DNA of 64,000 bases from DASVRA01 sp036388855. Lineage in GTDB: Bacteria; Pseudomonadota; Alphaproteobacteria; Caulobacterales; Caulobacteraceae. The stretch spans positions 72,828-136,827 of the forward strand of contig DASVRA010000031.1 of NCBI GenBank assembly GCA_036388855.1, in the 5' to 3' direction. Positions 18,558 to 28,011 of the stretch are shown piece by piece (within the stretch, counting starts at the first letter, position 1; each line of letters begins with the position of its first letter). A program made the translations under genes and the position numbers. The notes under the pieces were generated by a model. That model had not been told where the DNA came from, searched no databases, and worked only from the letters and a program-made list of their open reading frames with translations.

Positions 18558-19996
18558 ACCTTCACCTTTCCGACGTGGTGAAGCGGGCGGTCACGCCCGA
18601 CCCGGAGATCACCGGCGTCACCTCCGACAGCCGCAAAGTGCGCCCCGGCTACCTGTTCGCCGCCCTACCGGGCGCGCGGGTGGACGGCCGCAGCTTCATC
18701 CCCACGGCGCTTGAGCGGGGCGCCGCCGCCATCCTGGCGCCCGAGGATGTGACTGGCCTGGCCGCGCCTGTGGTGCACGCCTGGGACCTGCGCCGCGCCT
18801 ATGCGCTGGCCGCGAAGGCGGTGCAGCCGCAGCAGCCGGAGACGGTGGTCGCGGTCACCGGCACCAACGGCAAGACTTCCGTGGCGGCCTTTTGCCGCCA
18901 GATCTTTGAGCGGCTGGGCCGCGTCTCCGCCAGCATGGGCACGCTTGGCGTGGTGGCAGCGGGCGAGCAGCTGACGCCGCCAGGCCTGACCACGCCCGAC
19001 GCCGCCGACGTGGCCGCGACCATGGCCGAGCTGCACCGGCGCGGCGTCACCCACCTGGCGCTGGAGGCCTCCTCGCACGGGGTGGACCAGCGGCGGCTGG
19101 ACGGGGTGGAGCTGAAGGCCGCCGGCTTCACCAACCTCAGCCAGGACCACCTCGACTACCATGGCACCATGGGCGCCTACCGCGCCTCCAAGCTCCGCCT
19201 GTTCGAGACCCTGCTCCCGCGTGGCCGCACCGCCGTGTTGAACGCCGACTCCGACGCCTTCCCCGCGTTCGCCGCCGCCGCGGTGATGGCGGGCCAGACC
19301 ATCCTGTCGGTCGGCGAACGGGGTCAGGGCCTGCGCCTGGTCGGACGCGAGCTGCTGCCCGACGGCCAGCGACTGAAGCTGGCGGCGGGCGAGCACGCCT
19401 TCGAGGTGCGCCTGCCGCTCGCCGGCGCCTTCCAGGCCTCCAACGCCCTGGTCGCGGCGGGGCTGTGCGTCGCCGCCGGCGAGGATCTGCCGTTGGTGCT
19501 GGCGGCGCTGGAGCACCTGGAGGGCGCGCCCGGCCGCCTCCAGCGCGTCGGCTCCGGCCCGCGCGGCGGCGAGGCCTATGTCGACTACGCCCACACCCCC
19601 GACGGCCTCGCCACGGTGCTGGAGGCGCTCCGCCCCCACGCGCGCGGGCGGCTGATCGTGGTGTTCGGCGCCGGCGGCGACCGTGATCGGAGCAAGCGAC
19701 CGTTGATGGGCGACGCGGCCGAGCGGCTGGCGGACATCGCCGTCGTGACCGACGACAACCCCCGCTCCGAAGACCCCGCCGCCATCCGGTCTGAGGTTAA
19801 GGCCGGCGCCCCCTCCGCCCGCGAGATCGGCGACCGACGGGAGGCCATCTTCGCCGCCTGCGGGATGCTGGAGGACGGCGACGTGCTGGTGGTCGCCGGC
19901 AAGGGGCACGAGCAGGGCCAGCTGGTGGCCGGCGTCACCCACTCCTTCGACGACGTGGGGGTCACCCGCGAAGGTTTGGAGGCGGCCGATGGCTGA
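18554..19996 (+). CDS. murE: UDP-MurNAc-tripeptide synthetase MurE (meso-diaminopimelate adding)
   Basis: MurE adds meso-diaminopimelate to UDP-MurNAc-L-Ala-D-Glu in the cytoplasm. The 480-residue Mur ligase has the P-loop TGTNGKTS near residue 104, the central conserved histidine and carbamoyl-lysine region, and the DDNPR motif (VVTDDNPRSEDP) that marks the diaminopimelate-specific enzymes rather than lysine-adding ones. It starts at TTG 18554 within the ftsI stop (TTGA overlap) and overlaps murF by eight bases. Confidence 0.96.
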   Translation: MNLHLSDVVKRAVTPDPEITGVTSDSRKVRPGYLFAALPGARVDGRSFIPTALERGAAAILAPEDVTGLAAPVVHAWDLRRAYALAAKAVQPQQPETVVAVTGTNGKTSVAAFCRQIFERLGRVSASMGTLGVVAAGEQLTPPGLTTPDAADVAATMAELHRRGVTHLALEASSHGVDQRRLDGVELKAAGFTNLSQDHLDYHGTMGAYRASKLRLFETLLPRGRTAVLNADSDAFPAFAAAAVMAGQTILSVGERGQGLRLVGRELLPDGQRLKLAAGEHAFEVRLPLAGAFQASNALVAAGLCVAAGEDLPLVLAALEHLEGAPGRLQRVGSGPRGGEAYVDYAHTPDGLATVLEALRPHARGRLIVVFGAGGDRDRSKRPLMGDAAERLADIAVVTDDNPRSEDPAAIRSEVKAGAPSAREIGDRREAIFAACGMLEDGDVLVVAGKGHEQGQLVAGVTHSFDDVGVTREGLEAADG

Positions 19997-21389
19997 GCCG
20001 CTCTGGACCTCCGAGGAAATCCTCGCGGCCGTGGGTGGCGAACTGCATGGTAGGCCATTCGCCGCCAGCGGCGTCACTTTCGACAGCCGCGAGGTCGAGC
20101 CCGGCGACCTGTTCGTGGCGCTGAAGGGCGAGCGTGACGGCCACGACTTCGCGCCGATGGCCTTCGAGCGGGGGGCGGCGGGGGCGTTGACCTCTAGGTG
20201 CGTCCCCGGCTCCCACGTTCAGGTCGCCGACACACTGCCCGCGCTCGAAGCCTTGGGCGCCGCCGCGCGCGAGCGCTGCCCCGCACGGCGCGCCGCCGTC
20301 ACCGGCTCGGTCGGCAAGACCAGCGTGACCCAGGCGGTGAAGGCGGGGCTGGAGCTGGCGGGCCGCGCCCACGGCTCGGTGAAGTCCTACAACAACCACA
20401 TCGGTGTGCCGCTGACGCTCGCGCGGATGCCGCGCGATACCGAGCGCGCGGTGTTCGAGATCGGCATGAACCACCCGGGCGAGATCGCGCCGCTCTCGCG
20501 CATGGTCCGCCCCCACGTGGCCGCCATCACCACCGTGGGCGCGGTGCACACGGAGTTCTTCGAGGACGGCGAACGCGGCGTGATGCGGGAGAAGGCCGAG
20601 GTGTTCGCAGGGCTGGAGCCCGGCGGCGCGGCGGTGCTGAACGCCGACAGCCCGTGGTTCAGCGACCTGCGAGCGTTGGCGGAGACCGCCGGCGCCCGCG
20701 TCCTCTCGTTCGGCTCCGCCGAAGACTGCGATGCTCACCTCCTTAGCTTCCAAACCTCAGGTTCTCCGAATGAAGGGGCGGGGGTGCGCGCTGTCATCGG
20801 CGGGGAAGAAATCGAGTTCGCCCTGCTTCAGACGGGCGTGCACTGGGGCCTGACCAGCCTCTGTGTGCTGCTGGTCCTGCACGAGCTGGACGTGTCGCTG
20901 GAGACGGGCGTTCGCGCGCTGTCCGGCTTTGCGCCGCTGCAGGGGCGCGGGCTGATCACAATCGTCAACGCGCCCGCCGGCGCCTTCACTCTGATCGACG
21001 ACAGCTACAACGCCAATCCGGTGTCCATGCGCGCGGCGATCGCCACGCTCGCCCAGCGGCAACCGAGCGGCCGCCGCGTCGCCGTGGTCACAGATATGCT
21101 CGAACTCGGCCCCTCCGCCCAAAGCGATCACGCGCGCCTAAGCAACGCTTTGGACGACTCGGGAATCGACCTTGTCTTCGCGGCAGGACCGCTGATGGCG
21201 CATCTCCATGAGGCGCTTCCGCCGTCCCGGCGGGGGGGCTATGCCCCCTCAGCCGCCGAGCTCGCGCCGCTGGTCACCGCCAGCGTCCAAGCCGGCGACG
21301 TGGTGCTGGTGAAGGGCTCCAACGGGTCCCGGGCGCGCGATATCGCAGCCGCGCTCCGAGGGCTCGACGCGCCCGAGGGTGAGGGCTGA
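19989..21389 (+). CDS. murF: UDP-MurNAc-tripeptide:D-Ala-D-Ala ligase MurF
   Basis: MurF completes the UDP-MurNAc-pentapeptide. The 466-residue protein shows the Mur ligase P-loop TGSVGKTS at about residues 103-110, the NNHIGVPLTL segment, and the C-terminal DDSYNANPVSMRAA motif, which is characteristic of MurF. A less conserved stretch at about residues 250-265 uses more A/T-rich codons than its surroundings. It overlaps the end of murE by eight bases and shares one base with the mraY start. Confidence 0.96.
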   Translation: MAEPLWTSEEILAAVGGELHGRPFAASGVTFDSREVEPGDLFVALKGERDGHDFAPMAFERGAAGALTSRCVPGSHVQVADTLPALEALGAAARERCPARRAAVTGSVGKTSVTQAVKAGLELAGRAHGSVKSYNNHIGVPLTLARMPRDTERAVFEIGMNHPGEIAPLSRMVRPHVAAITTVGAVHTEFFEDGERGVMREKAEVFAGLEPGGAAVLNADSPWFSDLRALAETAGARVLSFGSAEDCDAHLLSFQTSGSPNEGAGVRAVIGGEEIEFALLQTGVHWGLTSLCVLLVLHELDVSLETGVRALSGFAPLQGRGLITIVNAPAGAFTLIDDSYNANPVSMRAAIATLAQRQPSGRRVAVVTDMLELGPSAQSDHARLSNALDDSGIDLVFAAGPLMAHLHEALPPSRRGGYAPSAAELAPLVTASVQAGDVVLVKGSNGSRARDIAAALRGLDAPEGEG

Positions 21390-22504
21390 TGTTCAACTAC
21401 CTGTATCTGCTGGCGGCCGAGCACGGGTGGCACGTGCCGCTGCTGGGGCTGATGAAATACATCACCTTCCGCACCGGCCTGGCGATCTTCACCGCCCAGA
21501 TCGTCTGCGTGGCCATGGGCTCGCGCTTCATCCGCTGGATTCAGGCGCGTCAGGGGCGCGGCCAACCTATCCGCGAGGACGGCCCCGAAACCCACATCAT
21601 CGCCAAGGCCGGCACGCCGACCATGGGCGGCTTCATGATCCTGGCCGGGCTGACGGTCGCCACCCTGCTCTGGGGCGACCTGACCAACCCTTACGTCTGG
21701 ACCGTGCTGGGGGTGACCGCCGGCTACGGCGTGCTGGGCTTCATCGACGACTATCGCAAGGTGACGCGCCAGACCTCCACCGGGGTGCGCGGCTCGATGA
21801 AGCTGCTGATCCAGTTCGCCATCGCCGGCTCCGCCTGCCTGGTGCTGATCATGACCGCGCGGCACGACCCGCTGACCCCGCCGGGCTACGAGTTCTCGGT
21901 CGCCCTGCCGATGGCCAAGGCGTTCCTGCTCAACGTCGGCTGGTTCTATCTGGTGTTCACCGCCGTGGTGATCGTCGGCGCCTCCAACGCGGTGAACATC
22001 ACCGACGGCCTGGACGGCCTGGCAATCGTGCCGGTGATGATCGCCGCGGCCGCCTTCGGGGTGATCAGCTACATGGTCGGCAACGCCCTGTTCGCCAACT
22101 ACCTGCAGATCCACTTCGTCAAAGGCGTGGGCGAGCTGGCGGTGATGGCTGGCGCCATCATCGGCGCAGGCCTCGGCTTCCTCTGGTATAATGCACCGCC
22201 CGCCAAGATCTTCATGGGCGACACCGGTTCGCTGGCGCTCGGCGGCGGGCTCGGGACCATGGCGGTGGCGACCAAGCACGAGATCGTGCTGGCCATCGTC
22301 GGCGGGCTGTTCGTGCTCGAGGCGGTCTCGGTGATGCTGCAGATCGCCTACTTCAAGGCGACGGGGCGGCGCATCTTCCTGATGGCGCCGATCCACCACC
22401 ACTTCGAGAAGCTGGGCTGGGCGGAGTCCACGGTGGTGATCCGCTTCTGGATCGTGGCGGTGGTGCTGGCCCTGATCGGCCTCGGCACCCTTAAGCTCAG
22501 GTAG
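21389..22504 (+). CDS. mraY: Phospho-MurNAc-pentapeptide transferase MraY
   Basis: MraY makes lipid I by moving phospho-MurNAc-pentapeptide to undecaprenyl phosphate at the inner membrane. The 371-residue polytopic protein has about ten membrane segments and the family motifs GTPTMGG, FIDDYRK (aspartates for Mg2+ binding), NITDGLDGLA, FMGDTGSLALG and the histidine-rich IHHHFEKLGW loop. All catalytic aspartates appear intact. The start overlaps the murF stop (TGATG). Confidence 0.97.
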   Translation: MFNYLYLLAAEHGWHVPLLGLMKYITFRTGLAIFTAQIVCVAMGSRFIRWIQARQGRGQPIREDGPETHIIAKAGTPTMGGFMILAGLTVATLLWGDLTNPYVWTVLGVTAGYGVLGFIDDYRKVTRQTSTGVRGSMKLLIQFAIAGSACLVLIMTARHDPLTPPGYEFSVALPMAKAFLLNVGWFYLVFTAVVIVGASNAVNITDGLDGLAIVPVMIAAAAFGVISYMVGNALFANYLQIHFVKGVGELAVMAGAIIGAGLGFLWYNAPPAKIFMGDTGSLALGGGLGTMAVATKHEIVLAIVGGLFVLEAVSVMLQIAYFKATGRRIFLMAPIHHHFEKLGWAESTVVIRFWIVAVVLALIGLGTLKLR

Positions 22505-22515
22505 GGGGCGCGCGC

Positions 22516-23934
22516 GTGATCCCGGTCCGTGGCTTCGAGGGCAAGACGGTGGCGGTGTTCGGCCTCGGCCGCACGGGCCTGGCCGCCGCGCGCGCCCTCA
22601 CTGCCGGAGGCGCGGGGGTGGTGGTTTGGGACGAGGGCGAAGCCGCCCGCGCCAAGGCGATGACGCAAGGGTTTTCGGTGGTGGACCTCGTCTCCGCCGA
22701 CTGGTCCGGCTTCGACGCCCTGATGCTGTCGCCGGGCGTGCCGCTTACCCACCCCGAGCCGCACTGGACCGTGCAGAAGGCCGACGCCGCGGGCGTCGAG
22801 ATCGTCGGCGACGTCGAACTGCTGGCCCGCACCGTCAACGCCGCCCCCGAGCACAAGCGGCCCAAGATCGCCGCCATCACCGGCTCCAACGGCAAGTCCA
22901 CCACCACCGCCCTGCTGCACCATGTGCTGACCGCCGCGGGGCGCGATGCGCGCATGGGCGGCAACATCGGCGTGGGCGTGCTGGGGCTCGACGACATGCA
23001 CGGCGGCGCCGTCTACGTGCTGGAGCTGTCGTCCTACCAGCTCGACCTGACCTCGAGCCTCAAGGCCGACGCGGCGGTGCTGCTCAACATCTCGCCCGAC
23101 CACCTCGACCGCCACGGCGGCATGGACGGCTACGTCGCCGCCAAGCGCCGCATCCTGCTGAACCAGACCGAGGGCGACACGGCCATCGTGGGCGTCGACG
23201 ATCCCTGGTGCCAGCGCATCGTCACCGAGATCACCGCCGCCAACCGCCGCACCGTCTGGCCGATCTCCGCCGGCCGGGCGATGGGCCGGGGCGTCTACGC
23301 CATCCAGGGCATTCTCTACGACGCCACCGGAGACCGAGTGACCGAGGTCGCCGACCTGTCGCGCGCCCGCTCGCTCCCCGGCCGCCACAACTGGCAGAAC
23401 GCCGCGGCCGCCTACGCCGCCGCCCGCGCCCTCGGCCTCTCGGCCCAGGACGCGGTGGAGGGGCTGATGAGCTTCCCTGGCCTCGCGCACCGCATGGAGA
23501 CGGTCGGCCGCATCGGCCGCGTCCGCTTCGTCAACGACTCCAAGGCCACCAACGCCGACGCCGCCCGCCAGGCGCTGTCGTCTTATCCAAGAGTCTACTG
23601 GATCGCCGGGGGAAGGCCTAAGGAAGGCGGCATCGAAGGGCTAGCCGACTTGTTCCCGCGCGTGGCCAAGGCCTACCTCGTCGGCGAGGCCGCCGGCGAG
23701 TTCGCCCATGTGCTGGACGGCCAGGCGCTGGCCAAGATCTGTCACGACATCGACCGCGCGGTCGCCGCCGCCTACGCGGATGCCGCCACCACCGGCGAGG
23801 ATGCGGTGGTGCTGCTGTCTCCCGCCTGCGCCTCCTTCGACCAGTTCGCCGACTTCGAGGAGCGGGGCGAAGCCTTCCGCGCCGCCGTCAGCGCACTCGC
23901 GCCACAGCCCGCACGCATGGGAGCGACGGCATGA
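22516..23934 (+). CDS. murD: UDP-MurNAc-L-alanine:D-glutamate ligase MurD
   Basis: MurD adds D-glutamate to UDP-MurNAc-L-Ala. The 472-residue protein has an N-terminal Rossmann UDP-binding domain (VFGLGRTGLAAARAL), the P-loop TGSNGKSTTTALLHHVL at about residues 121-137, and the C-terminal NDSKATNADAA and IAGGRPKEGG motifs. It starts at GTG 22516, 11 bases after mraY, the only clear gap in this part of the operon. Codons around the GRPKEGG motif (23580-23645) include several AGA, AGG, CCA and CCT triplets that are rare in the rest of the gene. Confidence 0.96.
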   Translation: MIPVRGFEGKTVAVFGLGRTGLAAARALTAGGAGVVVWDEGEAARAKAMTQGFSVVDLVSADWSGFDALMLSPGVPLTHPEPHWTVQKADAAGVEIVGDVELLARTVNAAPEHKRPKIAAITGSNGKSTTTALLHHVLTAAGRDARMGGNIGVGVLGLDDMHGGAVYVLELSSYQLDLTSSLKADAAVLLNISPDHLDRHGGMDGYVAAKRRILLNQTEGDTAIVGVDDPWCQRIVTEITAANRRTVWPISAGRAMGRGVYAIQGILYDATGDRVTEVADLSRARSLPGRHNWQNAAAAYAAARALGLSAQDAVEGLMSFPGLAHRMETVGRIGRVRFVNDSKATNADAARQALSSYPRVYWIAGGRPKEGGIEGLADLFPRVAKAYLVGEAAGEFAHVLDGQALAKICHDIDRAVAAAYADAATTGEDAVVLLSPACASFDQFADFEERGEAFRAAVSALAPQPARMGATA

Positions 23935-25148
23935 CCGCCCAACACTCCGGGACAGCTCCCATGGCCGACAAAGCCACGAAATCCCAAGCCCACGCCTTCG
24001 CGCGGAGCGACCGCACCAAGGTCGGCCAGTGGTGGTGGACGGTCGACCATGTGCTGCTGGGCGCCACCTGTTGCCTGATCCTGATCGGTGTATTCCTGTC
24101 CTTCGGCGCCAGCCCCGCCGCCGCAGCGCGGAAGGGGCTCGGGGATCCTTTCTACTATGCCATCCGCCAGTGCGTATTCGCCGGGCTGGGGGTGAGCATC
24201 ATGGTCTCCACCTCCATGCTCAGCCCCAAGGGGGTCCGGCGCGTGGCTTTTTTCATCTTCATTGGCGCCATCGCGCTGATGATGGCGCTGCCGTTCATCG
24301 GCCACGCATCGAAGGGAGCGACGCGCTGGATTGCCCTCGGCGGCATGACGCTCCAGCCTTCGGAGTTCATGAAGCCGGCCCTGATCGTGCTCTGCGGCTG
24401 GATGTTCGCCGAAGGGCAGAAGAAGGAGGGCGTGCCCGGCACTCCGATCGCGTTTGCGCTTTACGCGCTGTCCGTCGCTCTGTTGCTGATTCAGCCGGAC
24501 GTTGGCCAGACGATTCTGATCACCGTGGCCTTCGGCGCCGCCTTCTTCATGGCCGGGGTGCCGCTGCGTTGGATCTTCGGGCTGGCCGGGCTCGCGGTGG
24601 CGGGCGGTATCTCGCTCTACTTCATCTTCGATCACGTCGCCTCCCGCGTGCAGCGATTCCTGGCGGCGGACGACGGTTCTGGCGGGCATCAGGTGGACAA
24701 GGCGCTCGACGCGATCGCGGCCGGGGGTCTGTTCGGGCGCGGTCCCGGCGAGGGTCAGCTGAAGCGCCACGTGCCGGAGATGCAGACCGACTTCGTCTAT
24801 TCAGTGGGCGCTGAGGAATACGGGCTGGTGTTCAGCCTGCTGCTGATCGGCCTGTTCGCGCTCCTGGTCGTGCGCGGCATGATGAAGGCGATGAAGCTGT
24901 CCGACACCTTCGAGCAGATCTCGGCGGCCGCCCTGTTCGTGCTGGTCGGACAGCAGGCGATCATCAACGTCGCGGTCAACTTGAACCTGATGCCGACCAA
25001 GGGCATGACCCTGCCGTTCATCTCCTACGGAGGCTCCTCCATGCTGGCCATGGGGCTCACGGTGGGGCTGGCGCTGGCGCTGACCCGGCGCAGGCCCGGC
25101 GCCTACGCCAACCCGCAAGGCCTCTCGCCCGCCGGCGCCTTCGCGTGA
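23931..25148 (+). CDS. ftsW: Septal peptidoglycan polymerase FtsW
   Basis: FtsW is a SEDS-family glycosyltransferase that polymerises lipid II at the septum together with FtsI. The 405-residue protein has about ten membrane helices and the SEDS signature near the end, PTKGMTLPFISYGGSS. The motif RWIALGGMTLQPSEFMKPA and the large periplasmic loop around ADDGSGGHQVDKALDAIAAG are also typical. It overlaps murD by four bases. A second in-frame ATG at 23961 is possible, since the first ten residues are not conserved in character. Confidence 0.96.
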   Translation: MTAQHSGTAPMADKATKSQAHAFARSDRTKVGQWWWTVDHVLLGATCCLILIGVFLSFGASPAAAARKGLGDPFYYAIRQCVFAGLGVSIMVSTSMLSPKGVRRVAFFIFIGAIALMMALPFIGHASKGATRWIALGGMTLQPSEFMKPALIVLCGWMFAEGQKKEGVPGTPIAFALYALSVALLLIQPDVGQTILITVAFGAAFFMAGVPLRWIFGLAGLAVAGGISLYFIFDHVASRVQRFLAADDGSGGHQVDKALDAIAAGGLFGRGPGEGQLKRHVPEMQTDFVYSVGAEEYGLVFSLLLIGLFALLVVRGMMKAMKLSDTFEQISAAALFVLVGQQAIINVAVNLNLMPTKGMTLPFISYGGSSMLAMGLTVGLALALTRRRPGAYANPQGLSPAGAFA

Positions 25149-26239
25149 GCAAACGCACCGCCGTGGTCGCCGCCGGCGGCACCGGCGGCCACATGTTTCC
25201 CGCCCAGGCCCTGGCCGAAACCCTGACCGGGCGCGGCTGGCGCGTGGTGCTGGCCACCGACGACCGCGGCGCCCGCTACGCCGATAAATTCCCCGCCGAC
25301 GACCGCCTGGCGCTGTCGGCCGCCACCTACCGTCCCGGCGACCCTGCAGGCATGGCCCGCGCGGCCGCCGAGGTGTGGCAGGGTGTCGGCCAAGCCCGCC
25401 GCGCCTTCGCCAAGCTCAAGCCCAACGTGGTCGTCGGCTTCGGCGGCTACCCCTCCCTCCCCGCGCTGGTGGCGGCGCTCAGCGCCCGCCGCGCGACTGT
25501 GATCCATGAGCAGAACGCGGTGCTGGGCCGGGTCAACCGCTTGCTGGCACCTCGCGTGAACGCGGTCGCCTGCGCCTTTCCAACCCTGCAACTCGCCAAG
25601 CCTTGGGTGCGGGCCCGCGCCCATGTCGTCGGCAATCCGGTGCGCCCGGAAATCCGAGCCTTGCACGACCAGCCCTACGTTCCCCCCAAGGATGGCGGCG
25701 AAATCCGCGTGCTGATTACAGGCGGCAGCCAGGGCGCGCGCCTGCTCTCCGAACTCCCGCCGCTGGCCATGGCCCAGCTGCCCGAGGCCCTGCGCCTGCG
25801 CCTGAAGGTGCAGCAGCAGACCCGCCCCGAAGGCATCGACGCCGCCCGCCGCGCCTACGCCGACGCCCTAGTCGCCGCCGAGATCGCCCCCTTCTTCCGC
25901 GACATGGCCGGCCGTCTGTCGGCAGCCCACTTGGTGATCGGCCGCGCCGGCGCCTCCACCGTCTGCGAACTGGCGGTCGCCGGCCGCCCCTCGATCCTGG
26001 TCCCCCTGAAGATTGCCGCCGACGACCACCAGCGCTTCAACGCCAAGCTGCTCGAAGACCCCGGCGCCGCCGCTATCGCCTACGAGGACGAGCTCACCAC
26101 CGACAGCCTGGCCGGCGCGTTCAGCGCGCTGTTGCAGGACCCGCCGCGCCTTTCCCGCATGGCCGCCGCCGCCAAATCCGCCGCCACGCCCGACGCCGCC
26201 GAAAAGCTGGCCGACCTGGTCGAAGCCACCGCCCGCTGA
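25145..26239 (+). CDS. murG: Lipid II synthase MurG (UDP-GlcNAc transferase)
   Basis: MurG adds GlcNAc to lipid I on the cytoplasmic face of the inner membrane. The 364-residue GT28 glycosyltransferase has the N-terminal glycine-rich loop AAGGTGGHMFPAQALA, the HEQNAVLGRVNRLL segment, the second G-loop LITGGSQGARLLSE and the UDP-GlcNAc-binding region VIGRAGASTVCELAVAGRPSILVPL. It starts at GTG 25145 inside the ftsW stop. It is the last dcw gene here: murC, murB, ddl, ftsQ, ftsA and ftsZ, which usually follow in alphaproteobacteria, do not. Confidence 0.96.
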   Translation: MSKRTAVVAAGGTGGHMFPAQALAETLTGRGWRVVLATDDRGARYADKFPADDRLALSAATYRPGDPAGMARAAAEVWQGVGQARRAFAKLKPNVVVGFGGYPSLPALVAALSARRATVIHEQNAVLGRVNRLLAPRVNAVACAFPTLQLAKPWVRARAHVVGNPVRPEIRALHDQPYVPPKDGGEIRVLITGGSQGARLLSELPPLAMAQLPEALRLRLKVQQQTRPEGIDAARRAYADALVAAEIAPFFRDMAGRLSAAHLVIGRAGASTVCELAVAGRPSILVPLKIAADDHQRFNAKLLEDPGAAAIAYEDELTTDSLAGAFSALLQDPPRLSRMAAAAKSAATPDAAEKLADLVEATAR

Positions 26240-26335
26240 GGGCAAGCCGCGGTTCACCGTTTGCAGCGCCCGCGTCCGAGACCGGAGCCGCGTTCCGCAT
26301 TGGAACACGCGCGCCTTGAGGCGGTGGAAGCGGAC

Positions 26336-27913
26336 ATGACCTTGATCGGCACGGGCGGCGACGACAGCCTGGTGGGCGGCTCCGGCGGCGACAGCCTCTA
26401 CGGCGCGGACGGCGGCGACACCTTGCGCGGCGGCGGCGACCGCGATCTGCTGCTCGGACAAGACGGTGACGACCTGCTGGACGGGGGCGAGGCCAACGAC
26501 ACCCTGATCGGCGGCCCCGGTGACGACACCCTGCTCGGCGGCGCCGGCTTCGACTGGGCCGACTATGGCGACGCGGCCTCGGCCGTGATCGCCGACCTCT
26601 CGCTCAAAGCCGTTCAGGACACCGGCGGCGGCGGAATCGACCGCTTCGACTCGATCGAGCAGCTTTGCGGCTCCGGCTTCAACGACCGCTTCACCGGCGA
26701 CAACGCCGCCAACCAGCTGGTGGGCGCGAACGGCGACGACACCCTCGCCGGCGGCGGCGGCGGCGACTCGTTGATCGGCGGGGACGGGAACGATGTCCTT
26801 ATCTCCGGCAACGGCCGCGACTACCTGGCGGGCGGCGCCGGCGACGACACCTACCTGATCGACCGATCCGGCGATTACATCAGCGAGAAGGCAGACTCCG
26901 GCATCGACACGGTGCGCGCGGGCGCCTCCTGCCGGCTGAAAGCGAACCTGGAGGCGCTCGAACTCACCGGCGCGGGCGACACCAAGGGCTGGGGCAACGA
27001 CCTCTCCAACACCATGACCGGCAACCGGGGCGACAACCTGCTGTTCGCCAATGGCGGCGACGACAGCATCCATGGCGGGCGCGGCGACGACCTTCTTGGC
27101 GGAGGGCAGGGCAACGACCTGATCGACGGCGGCGAGGGGCGCGACACCGCTTCCTTCAACGGCTCGATGTCAGGCGTGACCGCCGACCTGAACATCGCCG
27201 GCGCACAAGACACAGGGCGGGGGTTCGACACCCTCGTCTCAATCGAGAACCTGATCGGCTCGCCTGAAAACGACACTCTCACCGGCGACGGCGGCGACAA
27301 TGAACTGACCGGCCACAAGGGCGCCGACTTCCTCTATGGCGGCGAGGGCTCCGACACCCTGAACGGCGGCAGCGGCGACGACTTTCTGTCCGCTGGCGGC
27401 GGCGGTGACGTGATCAAGGGCGGCGTCGGCGTCGACACCGTCTCCTTCGGCGGCGGCGTCGCCAATCTCACCGTCGATTTGAGGCTCCAGACGGCGCAAG
27501 ACACCGGCGCAGGCATGATGGTGCTGAAGTCGGTCGAAAACCTCATCGGCGGGATCGGCGCCGACGACTTCACCGCCAACGGCGAGGCCAACAACTTCAA
27601 CACCGGCCCCGGCGACGACATCTTCCGCTTCTTCACCACCGCCGACCTCGACGGCGACAGCATCACCAAGCTGCGCGGCTCGGGCTTCGACCGCATCGAC
27701 CTTAGCGGCATCGACGCGGACGAGACCGCCGACGGCGACCAGGCCTTCACTCTGGTGGGCGCCTTCACCGGCCAGGCCGGCGAGGCGGTCTACCACTACG
27801 AACTCGGCGGCTCCGAAGCCACGCTCGACCTCGACGTGGACGGCGACGGCCTCTCCGACGCCCATCTCACGATTACCGGCAACGACTTCGGCGACGTCGG
27901 CTTCGTGCTCTAG
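26336..27913 (+). CDS. RTX repeat protein, putative type I secretion substrate
   Basis: The 525-residue acidic, glycine/aspartate-rich protein has many GGxGxDxUx nonapeptides (residues about 5-60, 120-175, 220-262 and 310-350), which form calcium-binding parallel beta rolls. Interspersed are three copies of a module of about 45 residues with a pattern like DL-x-L-x-x-x-QDTG...D-x-x-x-S(I/V)E(N/Q)L. The C-terminal 110 residues resemble the serralysin-type C-terminal domain and end in DVGFVL, as expected for an uncleaved type I secretion signal. There is no catalytic domain. ATG 26336 is chosen because RTX sequence begins there and GGTGGAAG precedes it. No exporter genes are nearby. Confidence 0.88.
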   Translation: MTLIGTGGDDSLVGGSGGDSLYGADGGDTLRGGGDRDLLLGQDGDDLLDGGEANDTLIGGPGDDTLLGGAGFDWADYGDAASAVIADLSLKAVQDTGGGGIDRFDSIEQLCGSGFNDRFTGDNAANQLVGANGDDTLAGGGGGDSLIGGDGNDVLISGNGRDYLAGGAGDDTYLIDRSGDYISEKADSGIDTVRAGASCRLKANLEALELTGAGDTKGWGNDLSNTMTGNRGDNLLFANGGDDSIHGGRGDDLLGGGQGNDLIDGGEGRDTASFNGSMSGVTADLNIAGAQDTGRGFDTLVSIENLIGSPENDTLTGDGGDNELTGHKGADFLYGGEGSDTLNGGSGDDFLSAGGGGDVIKGGVGVDTVSFGGGVANLTVDLRLQTAQDTGAGMMVLKSVENLIGGIGADDFTANGEANNFNTGPGDDIFRFFTTADLDGDSITKLRGSGFDRIDLSGIDADETADGDQAFTLVGAFTGQAGEAVYHYELGGSEATLDLDVDGDGLSDAHLTITGNDFGDVGFVL

Positions 27914-27942
27914 GCGATCCCCGCCGCCGCCAACAGTTGCGA

Positions 27943-27961
27943 GCCGTTCTCACGGAACGGC
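27943..27961 (+). terminator. Hairpin downstream of the RTX gene
   Basis: GCCGTTC and GAACGGC form a perfect seven-pair stem with a five-base loop, 30 bases after the RTX stop codon. A TTTT run follows only about 15 bases later, so it may be a weak terminator rather than a canonical one. Confidence 0.35.
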
Positions 27962-28011
27962 GGGCTCCGCAGCGGGTTTTCACTGCAAACCCAACCTGCG
28001 GAGACGAAGAC

